Shown here: positions 1 to 12,329 of the stretch, piece after piece
Position numbering within the stretch: the first letter of the stretch is position 1
Layout of the letters: each line of letters starts with the position of its first letter
Source: Adiantum capillus-veneris
Lineage: Eukaryota; Streptophyta; Polypodiopsida; Polypodiales; Pteridaceae
DNA: 64,000 nucleotides
Direction of reading: 5' to 3'
NCBI GenBank assembly: GCA_014529385.2
Contig: CM043952.1
Span: 63,228,870 to 63,292,869, forward strand
Program-made: the position numbers and the translations under genes
The notes under the pieces: model-generated
Seen by the model: only the letters and a program-made list of their open reading frames with translations
Database searches by the model: none
What the model was told of the DNA's origin: nothing

Positions 1-804
1 CCTCAACACACAGCGCCACCCCTCTAGACTAGTGCCCTTGCAACTCCCGGGCTCTGCAAACCCGTCACCTTCTCCTTCTCAGGGGCGGCTTCCCTCGCTT
101 GCCTGCTCGAGCCCCGCTTGGCCCTCCTCTCCTGCAACCTGTTGGCGAGACTCCCTCAGCCATGCAAAAACTGTCGCCTCTCCAATTCAGTCCCCGAGGG
201 GTTGCAACTCCCTGTTTCATGCAGTTGACCACCCCCCTTCATGCCCGATAGCCCCTGGCGGCCCTGCTTTTGCAGCCTCCGATTCCTCCTCTGCATGCAA
301 GGCCAGATGGCCCTTCCTTCTTCTCGCGCTCCTCGTCGACTGCAGCTTGCCATTCGCTTTTTTTTATATTAAGAGCCTTAAAAACTTTTGGGCTTGGCCC
401 CCTTGCACACGCCGCAACTGTCGGCTTTAATTTGCCTCAAAAAAAAAAAGATCTTCGCCCGGATTCACACCTTGACATAAAAATCATAACTCCCTCTAAA
501 TGGTACCACTGATTGCCGCAGACAAAGCCATGTCTTTTCCTCGATAAAGCACAAACTCGTTCCGATCCTTGTGACCTTCAAACATACGCACCCACTTGGC
601 GAGTCACCAAATAACGGCCTTTGAGCTCGACCAACTTTAACATCCATTTTGTATACACCATGGCACCATCACTTAGGGCTTCAATCTGCTATGTTCGACC
701 GGTTATGTATCACATCCGACATACACATCCCTGTGAAACCTGCTCAAAAATGCATCTGATACATGCCAAAGTCTGATACCATCCTCCTGCATAATACCGG
801 GCAT
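1..804. other. No gene recognised
   Basis: Mixed C-rich then AT-rich sequence. The open frames lack a recognisable domain and look like chance frames. It lies just downstream (minus strand) of the DUF4283-like fragment and may be more of that relic. Confidence 0.4.
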
Positions 805-1315
805 CTACTGCTGGCTTCTCCCTGTGTCAACCAAAACTGGTTGCACCAACGCCCCAAAGTACATCCCGAAATTGAGCAGAATAGTGATAAGCTCAGCTCC
901 AACATTGATCACCATGCTCTTTGGTGGTGACTTAGAAATATTCCAACCTATACAAACTCGGCTAGAGGATCTTCCAAGTCCCCTCTTGTTATGAACAAAC
1001 AAGAGGGTTCCCAGTTGACTGGCAAAAAACTTGATGTTATCCCATAGCCAGCTAGGCAGACCTGTGAGCTCGACCTGTGAGCTCGACCCAGACAGGATGA
1101 ATCCCCTGGAGGGACTTTGCTGAGTCTAATACTGCTTCCCATGGCACCAGACACACAGTGGTCCTGTTAAATATCAAGGGGCCTTTATCTAGGATCTTTG
1201 ACACATTGGAGCCCTCCTTGAATCTCACTAAGTAGAAGCCCTTGGCTAGGTAAGTGGTGTTTTCAATTGCCCCCCCATGTCCAAGGATTTGTGGTTTTTG
1301 AATCCTTTCGATCAA
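805..1315 (-). pseudogene. DUF4283-type gag/LINE ORF1 fragment
   Basis: Two overlapping minus-strand frames make one DUF4283-like stretch: a lid with FYLVRFKEG, then PVWVELTGLP and WLWDN, then SSSRVCIGWNIS. DUF4283 is common in plant LINE-associated and gag-like ORFs and usually precedes a CCHC knuckle. No knuckle is visible here. The break between frames is a direct 13-bp tandem duplication (CTGTGAGCTCGAC, about 1,061-1,086); removing one copy restores a continuous frame. A decayed fragment with no full element around it. Confidence 0.6.
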
Positions 1316-1516
1316 TTCAAATCTATTAGAAACTCTCCCACTAAATGCAAAGACAAGATTGAGCTTAACTTGTATGGCTAGCTACTTTTTGATAAGTGTT
1401 GATAGAATTACGACAGTGATAGCCTCTGCAACCTCCACTTTCTACGGCAAAGGCATCTTTAGAGCACTATAGGCTCGATCCACTAGCCCTTCTTCGAGCA
1501 TCCCACTACATTCTGC

Positions 1517-1922
1517 TTAGAAGCAAGTTCTTTTGTTACCATTTGTGCCACCTTCTAACTGTATTTTTACTTCTTTTAGCTCTTGTTCAAGACGAGCTTT
1601 AACATTCTTCAGTTTTTCATGGCCTCCCTCACTTGATGCCTCAATAGTTGTGACTTTAGCGCAGTCCTTGGAGTTTAGACCCTTCAAAATGCTTGCGAAT
1701 AAGATGCTTGGTTTGAGAGAAGCAGACACTGTTGATCCCTTGTTCCCATTCGTACAAATCGGCCCTTGGGGCACACCCACCTTGAGGGTCTTCACCTTGA
1801 AGTTGATTACCTGAGCAGTTTGGACTAGCTCTTTTCCTTTTTCTTTTATCAAGAGGACCTTGTCCCTTCCCCTTCATCCATCGGAGCAATTCCATCATTT
1901 TTTGACACTTTTCTAGCCGCAA
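1517..1922 (-). pseudogene. Decayed minus-strand ORFs upstream of DUF4283 fragment
   Basis: Two overlapping minus-strand frames (1,517-1,852 and 1,656-1,922) lie upstream in transcription of the DUF4283-like fragment. They encode charged, Lys/Glu-rich sequence, including a possible short coiled coil (KNVKARLEQELKEVKIQLEG). I recognise no domain. Position suggests the N-terminal or linker part of the same broken protein, but I cannot prove the link. Confidence 0.3.
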
Positions 1923-1929
1923 GCATTTG

Positions 1930-2045
1930 CAAAGATTAATATCTTACAGGTTAAAACAATTATTAGGCCAGTGAGGCATTGGGTTAAAACAACAATTGAT
2001 ATTTCACGAGTTAAAACAACGATTAATATCAATGAGATATTAATC
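1930..2045. repeat. Three-copy degenerate tandem repeat
   Basis: The motif GTTAAAACAAC followed by ATTAATATC-like sequence occurs about three times at 35-45 bp spacing. No coding capacity. Confidence 0.5.
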
Positions 2046-2282
2046 ATAGAGTCAACGAACAGGGGTGGCGAGAGGCAATAAGGTGCTCGTCATGTAGCTT
2101 AAGCGCACAAAAGAGAGTGATGGACCTGACCTGAGCGTAATCAAGCAAAGCAAGCAGAGGGGGCAAGAGCTACCCAAGAATTACAGAGCCGCAATTGGTG
2201 ACGCTGATCTAAAAAGATATGGTGGAAATTGAGAATCTGAAGCAGGCCTAGGGCTACGAGACATAGAATGCTAGTCACTGAG

Positions 2283-2284
<2 letters not shown>

Positions 2285-2347
<63 letters not shown>
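2285..2347. repeat. (CT)n microsatellite
   Basis: Uninterrupted CT run of 63 bp. Similar runs recur through the window, two of them inside LTRs. Confidence 0.95.
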
Positions 2348-2349
<2 letters not shown>

Positions 2350-2399
2350 GTTCATTCTTACCTACACTCCATCACTTCTTGTCAAGAAGGCTTACCCAT

Positions 2400-3984
2400 T
2401 CTTGAAGGTATTCCAAAGGAAGTTGAGATCTTAAAACACACAACAAAAAACAACACAAAACTTTAAGGGCATTCTATCAAGTGTGGATCTCCATGGTGGT
2501 GTAATTAAACTAACAAAGGACAAAAAAGCATTAAGAAGCATTATGGCAAAAAAAAACACCCTTTCAAGAATTCATAAGTGTAGATGGGTTGGTAAATATA
2601 TATTATCCACAAACGTATGCGTGTAAGGTTTGGGATAAATCTTTTGAATTTTGCCAAAAATGGTAGTTTATAGTGTAATTTTTGAAATTTTATTTCCCAA
2701 AACAAACAAAAAATGAAATCATTGGTCTAATCTTTTGACAAAGTTTTTTTTTTAATAAAGCTAAAACATCTTGAAGACCCTTGAAAAATAGCCATTGGAA
2801 GATAAATAGCCCCTAAAGTTTCCCTTGTGAAGCACAGACAATAGACCCAATAAAGTTTTTATTAGTGGTAATAATGTGAAGCATTTTCTTTTGAGATATT
2901 TTAATTCCCAAAGTCCCCATGAGTTTTAATTATGAAAAAGGTTTTTGATGCAAACACTCATAAAGGTAATGAAGCACCCCATGGACTTAAGCATGCTCAC
3001 ATCTGTAAATCTTTTTGAAGAATTATTTAGGTTGCTTGAAAAAGCAAAACTAACCTCTAATGAGCCCTCCACTTAAAGTTTTCCACCGATACTTTCACAA
3101 CCCAAGAGTTGATGCCTAGGGTCAAGACACACATCACACATTAGAAAGTTGTTTCTAATTATTTGCAACACTTACTTTTTACACAAGGTGCATATTTCCT
3201 TGACATGTATGGCTCATTGGGCATTTGGAGTAGTCAAGGATATGGAACACTCTGATTATCAAGGAAAAACAATCTACTTCAAAAATACAGGTTATAGAGG
3301 TGGGAGGAAAGAGATCAAAGGCTTACATGAGATGTTCAACTGGTTCTATAGAGTTTTAGCTAGAAGAGAGGGGAAGAAGCCTCGAGTCAAAAGTAGCCTC
3401 AAATGCAAAGCTACTAAAGTGATTAACATAAAGCAATAACAATTGTATCATGCCTCAAGGTTCCGATAGTGGTTGATGACAACAAGGTGACAAAATGAAA
3501 GGTGATGGATAAAATACTCTTTTTTTTTTGGCAAATTTGTAATTTCTATTGTTAACCTGCATAGTAATGCCAAGTGGGTTTTTTTGCAACACACTTCATG
3601 GTTCCGTGCATGAAGTTTTTTCTTATTTTGACTTTTTAATATTTTAATATTTTTCTTGATTTTCATTAAAACGTTTAAACTTTCAAATGCTATGTAAGAA
3701 AATCTCATAACTTTAGGCTCATTTGTCATTTGCAAGTTCTAAGCCACCATCTTGATCATGCAAGGGCACACACTCCATTGTTGGACGGCATGGATGACAA
3801 TGAGTACCAAATGACTATAGGAACTACCACCCTATTAAGAAACTTTGGAGGTCTTTGTGAGGGTCTTTTAGTGGAGAGAGAAAAAAGAGATCCTCCAATG
3901 GAAAAAGGGCCAACATCACGTAGAAAAATAGGATGATATTAACAAATATGAAAAAGGTATCACTCACATTCAATGGTCCAACGG
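2400..3984. other. AT-rich spacer, no supported gene
   Basis: AT-rich sequence. A 96-codon plus frame at 3,149-3,439 and a 68-codon plus frame at 3,730-3,936 show no recognisable domain or gene structure. I do not call them genes. Confidence 0.4.
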
Positions 3985-4524
3985 TCCTTATAAACGATCA
4001 CCTTTTCATTAAGTGTGAGTGTCTTTTTCATGAGGTTGTCGCCACTCATTCAATACGGTTTTAGTCATCACTGAAATGAAAAAAACTTGCAAAATTGTCA
4101 ATTAGTGTCAGAATTCAAAGATTTTGACACCGCCAACGTGTCTAGAATGTCCAAAAATCTAAAAGTCAAATGTCTCTTTGCCTTGTTCTAACACCCAAGA
4201 GGGAGAAAATGCCAAAAAAACCCTAAAAAGGGATTTTTGCCGAATGGCGAACGAGGGGGATTCTAGCTTTTTGTAAAATGGCCTCTACATGCTGTTAGGA
4301 AAATTTCCCTCTCCGAATGTCAAGAAAGGAAAAGTAGACATTCAATTTTTAGGTTTTTGGACGTTCTAGACGCATTGGCGATGTCAAAATCTTCAATTTT
4401 TGATGCTACTTGACAGTTGTTGAATTTTTTCATTTTAGTGTGATAACAAAAGCCATATTGAATGAGCGACGCCAATCTTGTGAAAGAGACACTCGCGTTT
4501 AATGAAAAAGTACCGTTTTCAAGG
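3985..4524. repeat. Long imperfect inverted repeat (foldback)
   Basis: Left arm 3,985-4,189 and right arm 4,319-4,524 are reverse complements at roughly three bases in four, with a 129-bp spacer. Matching blocks include GTCTAGAA(T/C)GTCCAAAAA, GATTTTGACA(C/T)CGCCAA and CTCATTCAATA. A transcript across it could fold into a long hairpin. It could be a foldback transposon, a MITE pair or an inverted duplication. No target duplication was identified. An open frame on the right-arm minus strand (4,320-4,553) has no known domain. Confidence 0.75.
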
Positions 4525-4659
4525 AATGTCGAAAAGTTAGGTTCACTTTTCACAGTATCTAATTGTCCTTTTGGATGTTCTCAATAAGTGCAAAGGCATT
4601 TTAAGAAAATTTTCTAGAGAGAGAAATAGAATTTCTTAGAAGATCTTCCAAATGACCTC

Positions 4660-4930
4660 TGAAATCTTCTAATGCACCATGCCACAGAGAACCTGCAACA
4701 TCCACCTCGTGAAAAATCCATCACCAAAATCTCACAATCTCCACCTCATGTGGAATCCACCACACCCAACCTACAACCACTACTTGAGGAATCATTGACA
4801 AACTGTAACCTCCACCTCATATGGAATCCACCACAAAAAACTCGCAACCTCCACCTCTTGTAGAACACCCTTGAAACCCGCAACCTCCACCAATTGTAGA
4901 ACCTATGCCAGAAAACACACAATATCCACT
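4660..4930. repeat. Degenerate tandem repeat, CCACCTC-rich
   Basis: About six diverged units of 36-45 bp, each with a CAACCTCCACCTC(A/T)TGT(G/A)GAA-like core. In the plus frame they give broken LQPPP.VE-type proline-rich units, so a decayed repeat-containing protein is possible. Frames are interrupted and there is no start. Confidence 0.55.
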
Positions 4931-4939
4931 TCCATTCAA

Positions 4940-5636
4940 CAAATTTTTGGTGATCTCCCACCCTTGATGCTGCTCTTGTCCCCCCCCCCCCCCCCCCTTC
5001 TGATGTACTTCAAAAGCAGAGAAGCACTACTCCGAGGCAAGCTGTCATTGGGTGCTTCACTCCCAAAAAGATCCCATCACATGTAAAGAAGTGTGCAAAG
5101 AAGAAAAAGATCAACACTACCATTTCTAAAGTGCGGTAGGGATAGAAAGAGAGGATAAAAACATACAAGAATGATATTCCTCAATGGGAATGATAGCCAC
5201 CTGTACCATCACCACCAACTAGTCATATTTGGCAATATTGTAAAAATGTGGACAAGGACCACTAAATGCAACTTCCATAAAAACTTATAAAATCCTAGGT
5301 GGACCGACAATGGATGGGCATGATAGAATTACATGTGACTATCATGTACGACATTTGGGACATAAATCCATGGATCTTTTCCTAGAGATATGAAGAACAT
5401 CACCTGGTTAATTATACAAATCATTTTTTATAATTATTTTAGGTTGAACTGAGGACTTTCTATGTGATATACTAGATGTCGAGATCATGCTACTAGAGCA
5501 TGGCTATTTGATGTAATAAGAAAGGGAGGTAATTTGTGAGATTATTAGGGTCATGTTGTTGCCACCCGATCGATTGTTATAGCTAGACAAAGATATTCCT
5601 TGTGAGATTTGTGCATTGCACTTCGTGGTGTTCAGC
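4940..5636. other. Spacer with poly-C run, no gene
   Basis: Contains an 18-base C run near 4,980-4,997. The rest has no recognisable coding or repeat structure. It lies beyond the surviving end of the minus-strand gypsy relic, where integrase would be expected but is not visible. Confidence 0.4.
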
Positions 5637-5639
5637 TCA

Positions 5640-6625
5640 TGAAAGACCATTTTCAATGAGATTATTCATGCCTTTACAATATTGTAATGTAAATATGTAC
5701 TCTTTTAGAGCTAGTGCCCAATGCAAAAGTCTTCTTGGGAGATGGTCCTTTTGTAATAAAGTGATGAGGGGCTGATGATCCATTTCAACTGAGACCTCCA
5801 TCATGATGAAAGTATATACGGTTGGAATTTGGCAAATGCTCAAAATTATGGCAAGAAGCTCCTTTCCAATTGTGGAATTCCATGCAGGTTAAAGAGTGGC
5901 GGGCAAATGAAATTGGCCTCCATTTGCCCATGGTGGCTCGTTGAAGTAAAATAGCTCCCAATCCTTGCCATGGAGGCATCAATTTGAAGCTTCAATGGAT
6001 GTTGAAAATTTGGATGTTCAAAGCGACCGGCTTCTTGAATTACCTCTTTGAGAGCATCAAAACTACACTAGCAAGCGGTGCTCCAAACATACTTGGCAAT
6101 CTTCCTAAGAAGCTGGTGGAGGAGATAAGTTATAGCGGACAAACTTGAGATAAAGCAAAGGGAAAAGTTTTCTAGGACTAATATAACTTGAAGGGTTTTC
6201 ATAGATGTGGGAGGTGGATAGCTTTGTATAGCCATAACTATAGAGGCATCCTTATGAATTCCCTCAATTAAGACTATGAAGCCTAAGAATTTGAGCTTGG
6301 AAATGCCCCATTTGCATTTGCAAAGCTAAAGGTGAAGGTTAAATTTTTGTATCAGGTTGAGGACTTATTCTAGGACTTGTAGGTGCTCTTCCCATGTGGG
6401 TGTATGGATATGAATGTCATCTAAATATATGAGAAGGACACCCTTGAGTATAAAGTCTTGAAAAATGGGGTTGAGAGTTTGTAGGAAGTTAGTGGCGGCA
6501 TCTGAAAGGCCAGAAGGAATTCTTGTGCACTGATATAATCCCATGTGTGTCCTAAATGGTGTTTTATGGGCATCACTAGGGTTCAAATAAATCCGCCAAT
6601 AGCCAATAGCTAAGTCAAGGGACAT
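5640..6625 (-). pseudogene. Ty3/gypsy reverse transcriptase-RNase H relic
   Basis: Read on the minus strand from 6,625 to 5,640. The RT part has a DLA.GYWRI palm start, TPFRTHMGLYQ, then LIYLDDI (the catalytic YxDD box as YLDD). RNase H follows in separate frames: GAILLQ, then a (V/M)DHQPLITLLQK block and QYCKGMNNLIENGLS near 5,640. Several frame changes and stops; no integrase. This matches the order of a Ty3/gypsy pol. Confidence 0.8.
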
Positions 6626-7071
6626 GAAATTTCTAGATATGCCTAACCATGTAGCAAATCAGCAACGCAAGGTCGTGGGTATAGATCATGAACTGCAACT
6701 TTGTTCAAAAGGTAAAAGCCAATGAAAAACCTATAAGTGTCATCATACTTCCTAACTAAATGTGGCTCAAATACTCAATCACTACATGAGGTTGAATAAC
6801 TTGCTTGTGAAACATGTCTCGAATAGCATCTCTTATACTTTAATGCAGCTCCAAAGGAGATCTTTGTCTCAGGAAGCCATGCGTACAGGAGAAGCATCCT
6901 TCATATTAATTTAACGATTCATTGGAAAATTAATGAGAGAGGTGCTTGTAGGTATCTAGAAGAGACTAAGGAATCTTCCCAAACAAAGATTGAATTTATC
7001 ACATGCGTGTAGACTTATCAACAACCATGTGTTGTGTGTGTGTACAAAATTTGGATCTTGTGAAGAACACG

Positions 7072-7640
7072 TCACGGGAATGGGGTATCAAAATGTAGTT
7101 GGGCTTTAATTTTGATGAACCAATCACAACCAAGCGTCAAAACAAATAATTGACGAGGCAAGACATAAAATGTGTGAGTGAACTGTTTGCTTGAGACTAA
7201 AATGGTGCAATGGGCTGTTGTGTGTGAATAATAAAATTCTTTATTATCACCAAACATAATACATATAGGAGTGGTGGCACTTAAGGGGATTTTTAATTTA
7301 TTGACTAGATACTAGCTAATTGAGGAAATGGTACTACTAGAGTCTAACCATGGTTTGAGAGGTGTGCCTTTGATCGTGCATAGTCGAAGACAACATGTGG
7401 CAAAATTTGTTGAAGCTTGGAATTTTGATGAGTGCCCTTCCATCAGCCACCCGCTTAGATGCTTTCTGGGAGAGCCATCAAGGTCACTATATTAGCTCAT
7501 TGTACTTCAGAATTTTAAACTTGCTCATTTTCTTATAAATGCCTACAATGCTCATTGATATGCCAATAATTGTTGTAGTAAAAACACTTAAAGCAACCTT
7601 GAGCATCCCAAATTGACTTGTGCATTTTGGACATCTATAT
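7072..7640 (-). pseudogene. Gypsy protease C-terminus and zinc-knuckle relic
   Basis: The minus-strand frame at 7,072-7,257 ends VLTLGCDWFIKIKAQLHFD, the typical retropepsin C-terminus of gypsy elements (usual form LGCDWL). Upstream, around 7,530-7,620, an altered knuckle reads C-x2-C-x7-H-x4-C, longer than the canonical C-x2-C-x4-H-x4-C. Order and strand fit the gag-protease end of the relic at 5,640-6,625. Not functional. Confidence 0.6.
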
Positions 7641-8684
7641 CCATGAGGTTCAAGAAACAATCTATGGGTTGTTGTTGAGGAGTAGACTATGACACCAAGA
7701 TATTGCTATCCTCACTTTGAACAACACTATCAATGCATTGTGCAATCTGTGTTGCAGCAAGAATCAAACTCAGCGGAATAAATTGTGGGGAAGGCGAGGA
7801 CAAGGAAGTTTCATTTCTTCTGACAAGGTGGTATTACCTGTAGTAGGAGTTGATTGAGCTTGACGATGAATTGTTCTGATGGATCCAATTGTTGTTGTTA
7901 TTGCTTCAATGCTTTTAATTTCTATAGGTGTCACGTGCGCACTTCACTTGCGCCACATGCACATGCTTCTGCCATGGTCTCGCATCAGTCATAGCCTAGC
8001 TTAGGACTGAGCTTGGTACTTTGTGTGCCTCTAACAGGACGTGCATGCCCAGGCTGATCAAACTTGCATGTACCATCTCTTGCACAGTATAGTCATTTCA
8101 GCATGAGCATTTTCTACTGCATGAACCACCCCTTATAGGTCATTTATTTATAAGTGACTTTTGGAATTCTTTTTAGAAATTGTGGGTTTGTTGGGAATCT
8201 TGCCCGACCCGGTATTTAATTCCCATAAATGAAAACCTAGCGCTTGCAAAATCATACAGAGGAGCAGAAGGAGCAGAAGCAGCAAAGCCTCTCAAGCAGC
8301 AGTACCCACGCAGCAGTACCCCAAGCAGCAGCATCAATGTTTTTGGAGCAGATTTTAGTCATTAGCATTTTTGTGACAGTACCATCCCTTAGTCTTGCCG
8401 TGTACCAGATCCCATTCACGGTAGGAGATCCTCGTCGAAAAGACATCCATCGTGACAATTTTTAGATTTCAGCCTTGGCATTTTTCAGCCTCGTCGTCGT
8501 CACAACACAGTTTTCAATTTTCAGCCCTAACCATCAGCGCCATATTCAGCCGTATAGATCAGCCATCATTCTCAATTTTCAGCCTTGACACCGTCTTCGT
8601 TGATATCATCGTCGTCGTTGACATTGTCAATGTCATCGCAGATCTCGGACTTGACAATGACACCATTGTCATCATCGTCATAGA
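7641..8684. other. No supported gene
   Basis: Presumably the leader side of the decayed gypsy element, but I found no convincing LTR or primer-binding site. From about 8,244 the sequence is CAG/GTC-rich and yields low-complexity frames. Confidence 0.35.
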
Positions 8685-8810
8685 CCCATCAGTACCTCGT
8701 CGTCAACATCATCGTCATCATCACAGACCCATCAGTACCTCGTCGTCATCATCATCATTGCTGACATAGACCTATCAATACCTCGTTGTCGACATCATCG
8801 TCGTCAACGT
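8685..8810. repeat. Three-copy GTC-rich minisatellite
   Basis: Three diverged units of about 42-45 bp, each CC(C/T)ATCA(G/A)TACCTCGT(C/T)GTC followed by ATCATCGTC-type trinucleotides. Confidence 0.7.
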
Positions 8811-8816
8811 AGGCTT

Positions 8817-10110
8817 TGATTTGCCCCCAAGTATCCATGTGTGATCACCCTCTTAATTGCGGCAGTGGCAGTGTCATCGGTGCTCCCACCCTCTATCCTC
8901 AATAAGTGTTTGGCGTAGAAGGCACAAGAACCCACCCCTACAGGGTGCCACACCAACACTAAGCGCCACCCAAAACAAGCCCGTGGCTGCCCTGACACAC
9001 CGCGCATTCTGCCAGTAAACCTCTGTAATCCACGGCCACCGACCAGGGAGCCATCAATGCAGCACTCACCCGAGCCCTCCATAGCTCACAAGAGCCCCAA
9101 GCTCTCTCTACACACTTCATTTATCAAAAGGGGTGTCCATTGTAGGCAATATACCTCGCATTTCTTGATATTGGCCATGCATGTGGGGTTATGCGATGGT
9201 GCCACGTGGTGGCAGCCCATCGACTAACCTCCAAAAGCCTACAAAGCACCAAAACCTCCTCAATTTAATTCAAAAACCCCATTTTTGGCCCCATATTGGA
9301 TGCCCTGCCATTCACTGCATGGTGATCCAGCTGTCAATCCGTAAAATCTCATGCAAACCCCTGGTGCCAGAATCCAACTCCATCTCTTTTCTCTGCACTC
9401 CCATGATCCATCAACCTCGCACGACGTGTACCAAAATAGCAAAAATCATCTGATGCGACACTCGTGGCAAAATTGGCACACACTTCAATTTGCTATATCT
9501 TCCTGACCCGGGCCCCGATTAACAAGCAACCACTTACTGCTAGCTCCATTCATTGCATAGCACAGTCTAGAACTTGATTGAGCATAAAAAACTTTCAGAT
9601 GGGACATCGATTGAGGCAACAAAATCATCACGGAACTGGCCCTCGATGAAACTTCATTTGGCAATATCTTGACATCCACGACTCCAAATGATGATCTAAA
9701 AAGACCCACATGCTCCACATGATGAGCTCTACACATCCATACATTGCAACCTGGATCTGACCACATGTAATTACGTGTCCTATCCGTCTCAGATCTGCAA
9801 TGCAGCTCTAGCTTTAAACTGTCACATCTTTCACACCATGGCTCTGGTTGATGAGCCGCTTGGACCAGCTTTCTCAGTACTTCAAGCTCTTCATCTTCAA
9901 GCAAAAAAAATAATGTGGACATCCTTCACCTACCATCCTATCATGCCCTTTCTGGAGCTCTTCTGGCCTAAAAAACCACATAAAGTATATATCTCCTCTC
10001 CCACTTTCTTGTCGAGTCTCTTCCCATCAACTCTAGCAATCTGCCATGCATCTGTAAGCATACACATCATTGCATGTGTCCTCTTCTAGGGACGACACGC
10101 TTTGGTTGCA
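8817..10110. repeat. Dispersed repeat, copy A (uninterrupted)
   Basis: Matches 21,307-22,267 plus 35,815-36,105 in the same orientation, with small indels. The match starts near GCCCCCAAGTATCC and fades after 10,110. In copy B a 13.5-kb gypsy element separates the two halves; copy A is contiguous at 9,819-9,824 and so is the empty site. It may be the 3' part or LTR of the gag-bearing element to its right, but I could not define ends. Confidence 0.85.
9485..9922 (-). CDS. Conserved Cys/His-rich ORF of unknown function
   Basis: Open frame of 145 codons inside dispersed repeat copy A. Cys and His residues are arranged as CERC (C-x2-C), ELHC, then DPGC-x4-C-x2-HH-x2-H, which could bind zinc. The same frame can be followed in copy B (35,815-35,905, then 22,267 down to about 22,027) either side of the inserted retrotransposon, and every one of these Cys and His residues is kept while neighbours differ. 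LFRSSF, DVKIL, EVSS and MSHLKVF are also shared. I recognise no family. It could be the end of a protein from the gag-only element upstream on the same strand. Confidence 0.45.
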   Translation of the reverse strand: MSTLFFLLEDEELEVLRKLVQAAHQPEPWCERCDSLKLELHCRSETDRTRNYMWSDPGCNVWMCRAHHVEHVGLFRSSFGVVDVKILPNEVSSRASSVMILLPQSMSHLKVFYAQSSSRLCYAMNGASSKWLLVNRGPGQEDIAN

Positions 10111-10262
10111 TCATCATTGTCCAACCCCCTTGTTGAACATTCATGTTCAACCAAAAACTACTTTGTTCTTCTATCAACTGCAAAAACTGGCAAACACTAT
10201 CAGCAAACTAAAAACCACTACCATATATACAAGGCTCTACTCCTGTCTGTTGCTACCAAGAT

Positions 10263-12282
10263 TCAAGTGGGTTGCCCCACCCCCTGCGTAATAGCATCTC
10301 TTCCACCTAGATCAAATGGCCATCCACTTGCTGCACCACACAAACCAATACCTTCTGGGTCAAATAGGACAATCTGGTCCTCCCCCTTCACCTGCAAGAC
10401 CTTACCATACTGCTTCTCCCAACCACCAACATGCTTTCTCCAACTGCCTTCAGTCACAACCTCATCATGTAAATCAGCACACGAAACAACTGAGTCTGAC
10501 CCTCCCTCCCAACCATATAAAGTGAGGCTTTCATCCAAGAAGCCTGGTCCAAAAAGCATTGTGGTTGATACTAACGCTCCTCCAATCGATCTCTACCAGC
10601 ATAACCATAGCACATTGCTCATCCACCACTGGAGTCTCCTCTTTTGGAGAGGCTAACTCTTGCATCACCTGTAGCATGGTCAGAGCTTTATCCACAAGCA
10701 CATGTATACCTTCATCCATGGCATTCTTGGCATCATCAAAGCCCCAATCAACTTCATCTTGAGTGCATACCTCTTTAGACATCTTAGACACAACTAGGGA
10801 ATCTCCTTCATTCTCCATAGAACGTGCCTGTTGCACTAGACTCACCGCCATCTTTGAATCTGCGCTCACCTCCTTGGCAGCAACACACTCAATGCCATCA
10901 GCATTGAGCCCTTTATCTTCAATTATCGGCTTTTCAAAGTTGATTTTCCCTACCTACTTGTTAGCTTCGATTGATTGCACTTCGACCACATCTTCCACCA
11001 CTCCATCATGCTATACCAAAGTAGAGAGAGGCTCTCCTCGCACTGCATCATCATGGTCCTCATCCGTAGGCAAGGCCACCTCATTCCTTTTGGCAAAATC
11101 CTGCACCACTTCTTCTTGCATATCCTCATAGCTGGACATAGACTTCTCCACTTGATCCTCATCAAGCATTACGGCTTGCACCGCTCCCTGCTCTTCACAC
11201 ATATCCACCGTATCTCCGTGCACATGCAAAAGATCAAACTCTCCATACCTGGACTAGGTTGACTCTATTTCCCAGCTTGTATCTGCATCCATACAGCTGC
11301 ACTCTATCGGCTCAACTTCGTCTTCTGTCTCAAGTTCGGGAATCTCCTCTAGCTTTATCGCCTCGACTTCATTTACAAATTGTACCCTCTGATCTTTACC
11401 ATTCTTCAAAGAAGCTGACTGAACGTCCATACCTTGATTTGGCACTACTTCTCTTGCTTGATCTGGAACTGTCTTCACCTCTCCTGCACAGTTGGAGCCG
11501 CCCTAATTGGAAACCTCGGCATGAGAACCTCTCCATCTCTTTGCATCCACAAAACCTTGGGTTCTTCTCGCACCGGTACATTTGTTTGCACCACCTTCGG
11601 CTCCACCCTCATCGCTTCAATTGGCTTAGGCACCACAACCTTTGACAACCCTTGCCTAGCATATCGCTTCCTCAATCTCTTTTTGGTCCGGCCTCTCGCC
11701 ATTCCACCGCCTCAGAATACGTCGCGGGGCCATCCATCTCCACTTTTTCCCTGACCTCCTCATGTAGGCAATCAAAAAACTTGCTCATTTTTAGAAAGTC
11801 AACGCTCTAGGTAGCAATTACCACCATCAACTCTCGCCAAAAGGCTTCAAATTCCCATATGAATGCCTAGAAATCTATGTCCAACCTTTGCTTTAGATCA
11901 TCTAGCTTTCTTTTTACCTCATGCATCTGCACCGTTGTTGGTACATTCAAAAAGCAGCTTCCAAAGCTTCACAGTTCATCTTTTCCTCTGTCGATAATCC
12001 ATCAAACCACCATTTTGCACTCCCACCAACCAAGAGTGGGAAAATTTATACAACACCTTCTTTTGCCAACCTATTTTCCAGCACGAACAAACTGTAGTCT
12101 TGCAGCCAAGTTTTTGCATCCTCCATCCCAGTGAAAGTAGGAAAACCCATCCACGCCATCTTGCACCGTATTTGCCCCTCAAAACCTACACTTCATTCGC
12201 TCCGAAATCACGACTTCATCTTCACATAGGAGCAATCAAATAGCTCCTCCGTGGGGGCACCAGAAGATGGATGAAAGGGGAA
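10263..12282 (-). pseudogene. Gag-only (TR-GAG/LARD-like) retroelement relic
   Basis: Minus-strand coding relic in several frames. From 12,182 downward it reads CKMAWMGFPTFTG, EDAKTWLQDY and VLENRLA, the start of a Retrotrans_gag domain. Then MARGRTKKRLRKRYARQG (11,702) begins a basic patch followed by acidic Glu-rich stretches (11,254-11,478, 10,531-10,869). The end (10,263-10,559) has SWRKHVGGWEKQYGKVL. No protease, RT or integrase follows; dispersed repeat copy A does. Frameshifts and stops make it nonfunctional. Confidence 0.5.
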
Positions 12283-12329
12283 CACGCCCGGAACCCAACC
12301 AATATGCCTCTCTATAGCCCAGGATAATC

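Noticed and set aside
8452-8769. Plus-strand 105-codon Asp/Val/Ser-rich ORF
   Set aside because: Low-complexity translation of the GTC minisatellite.
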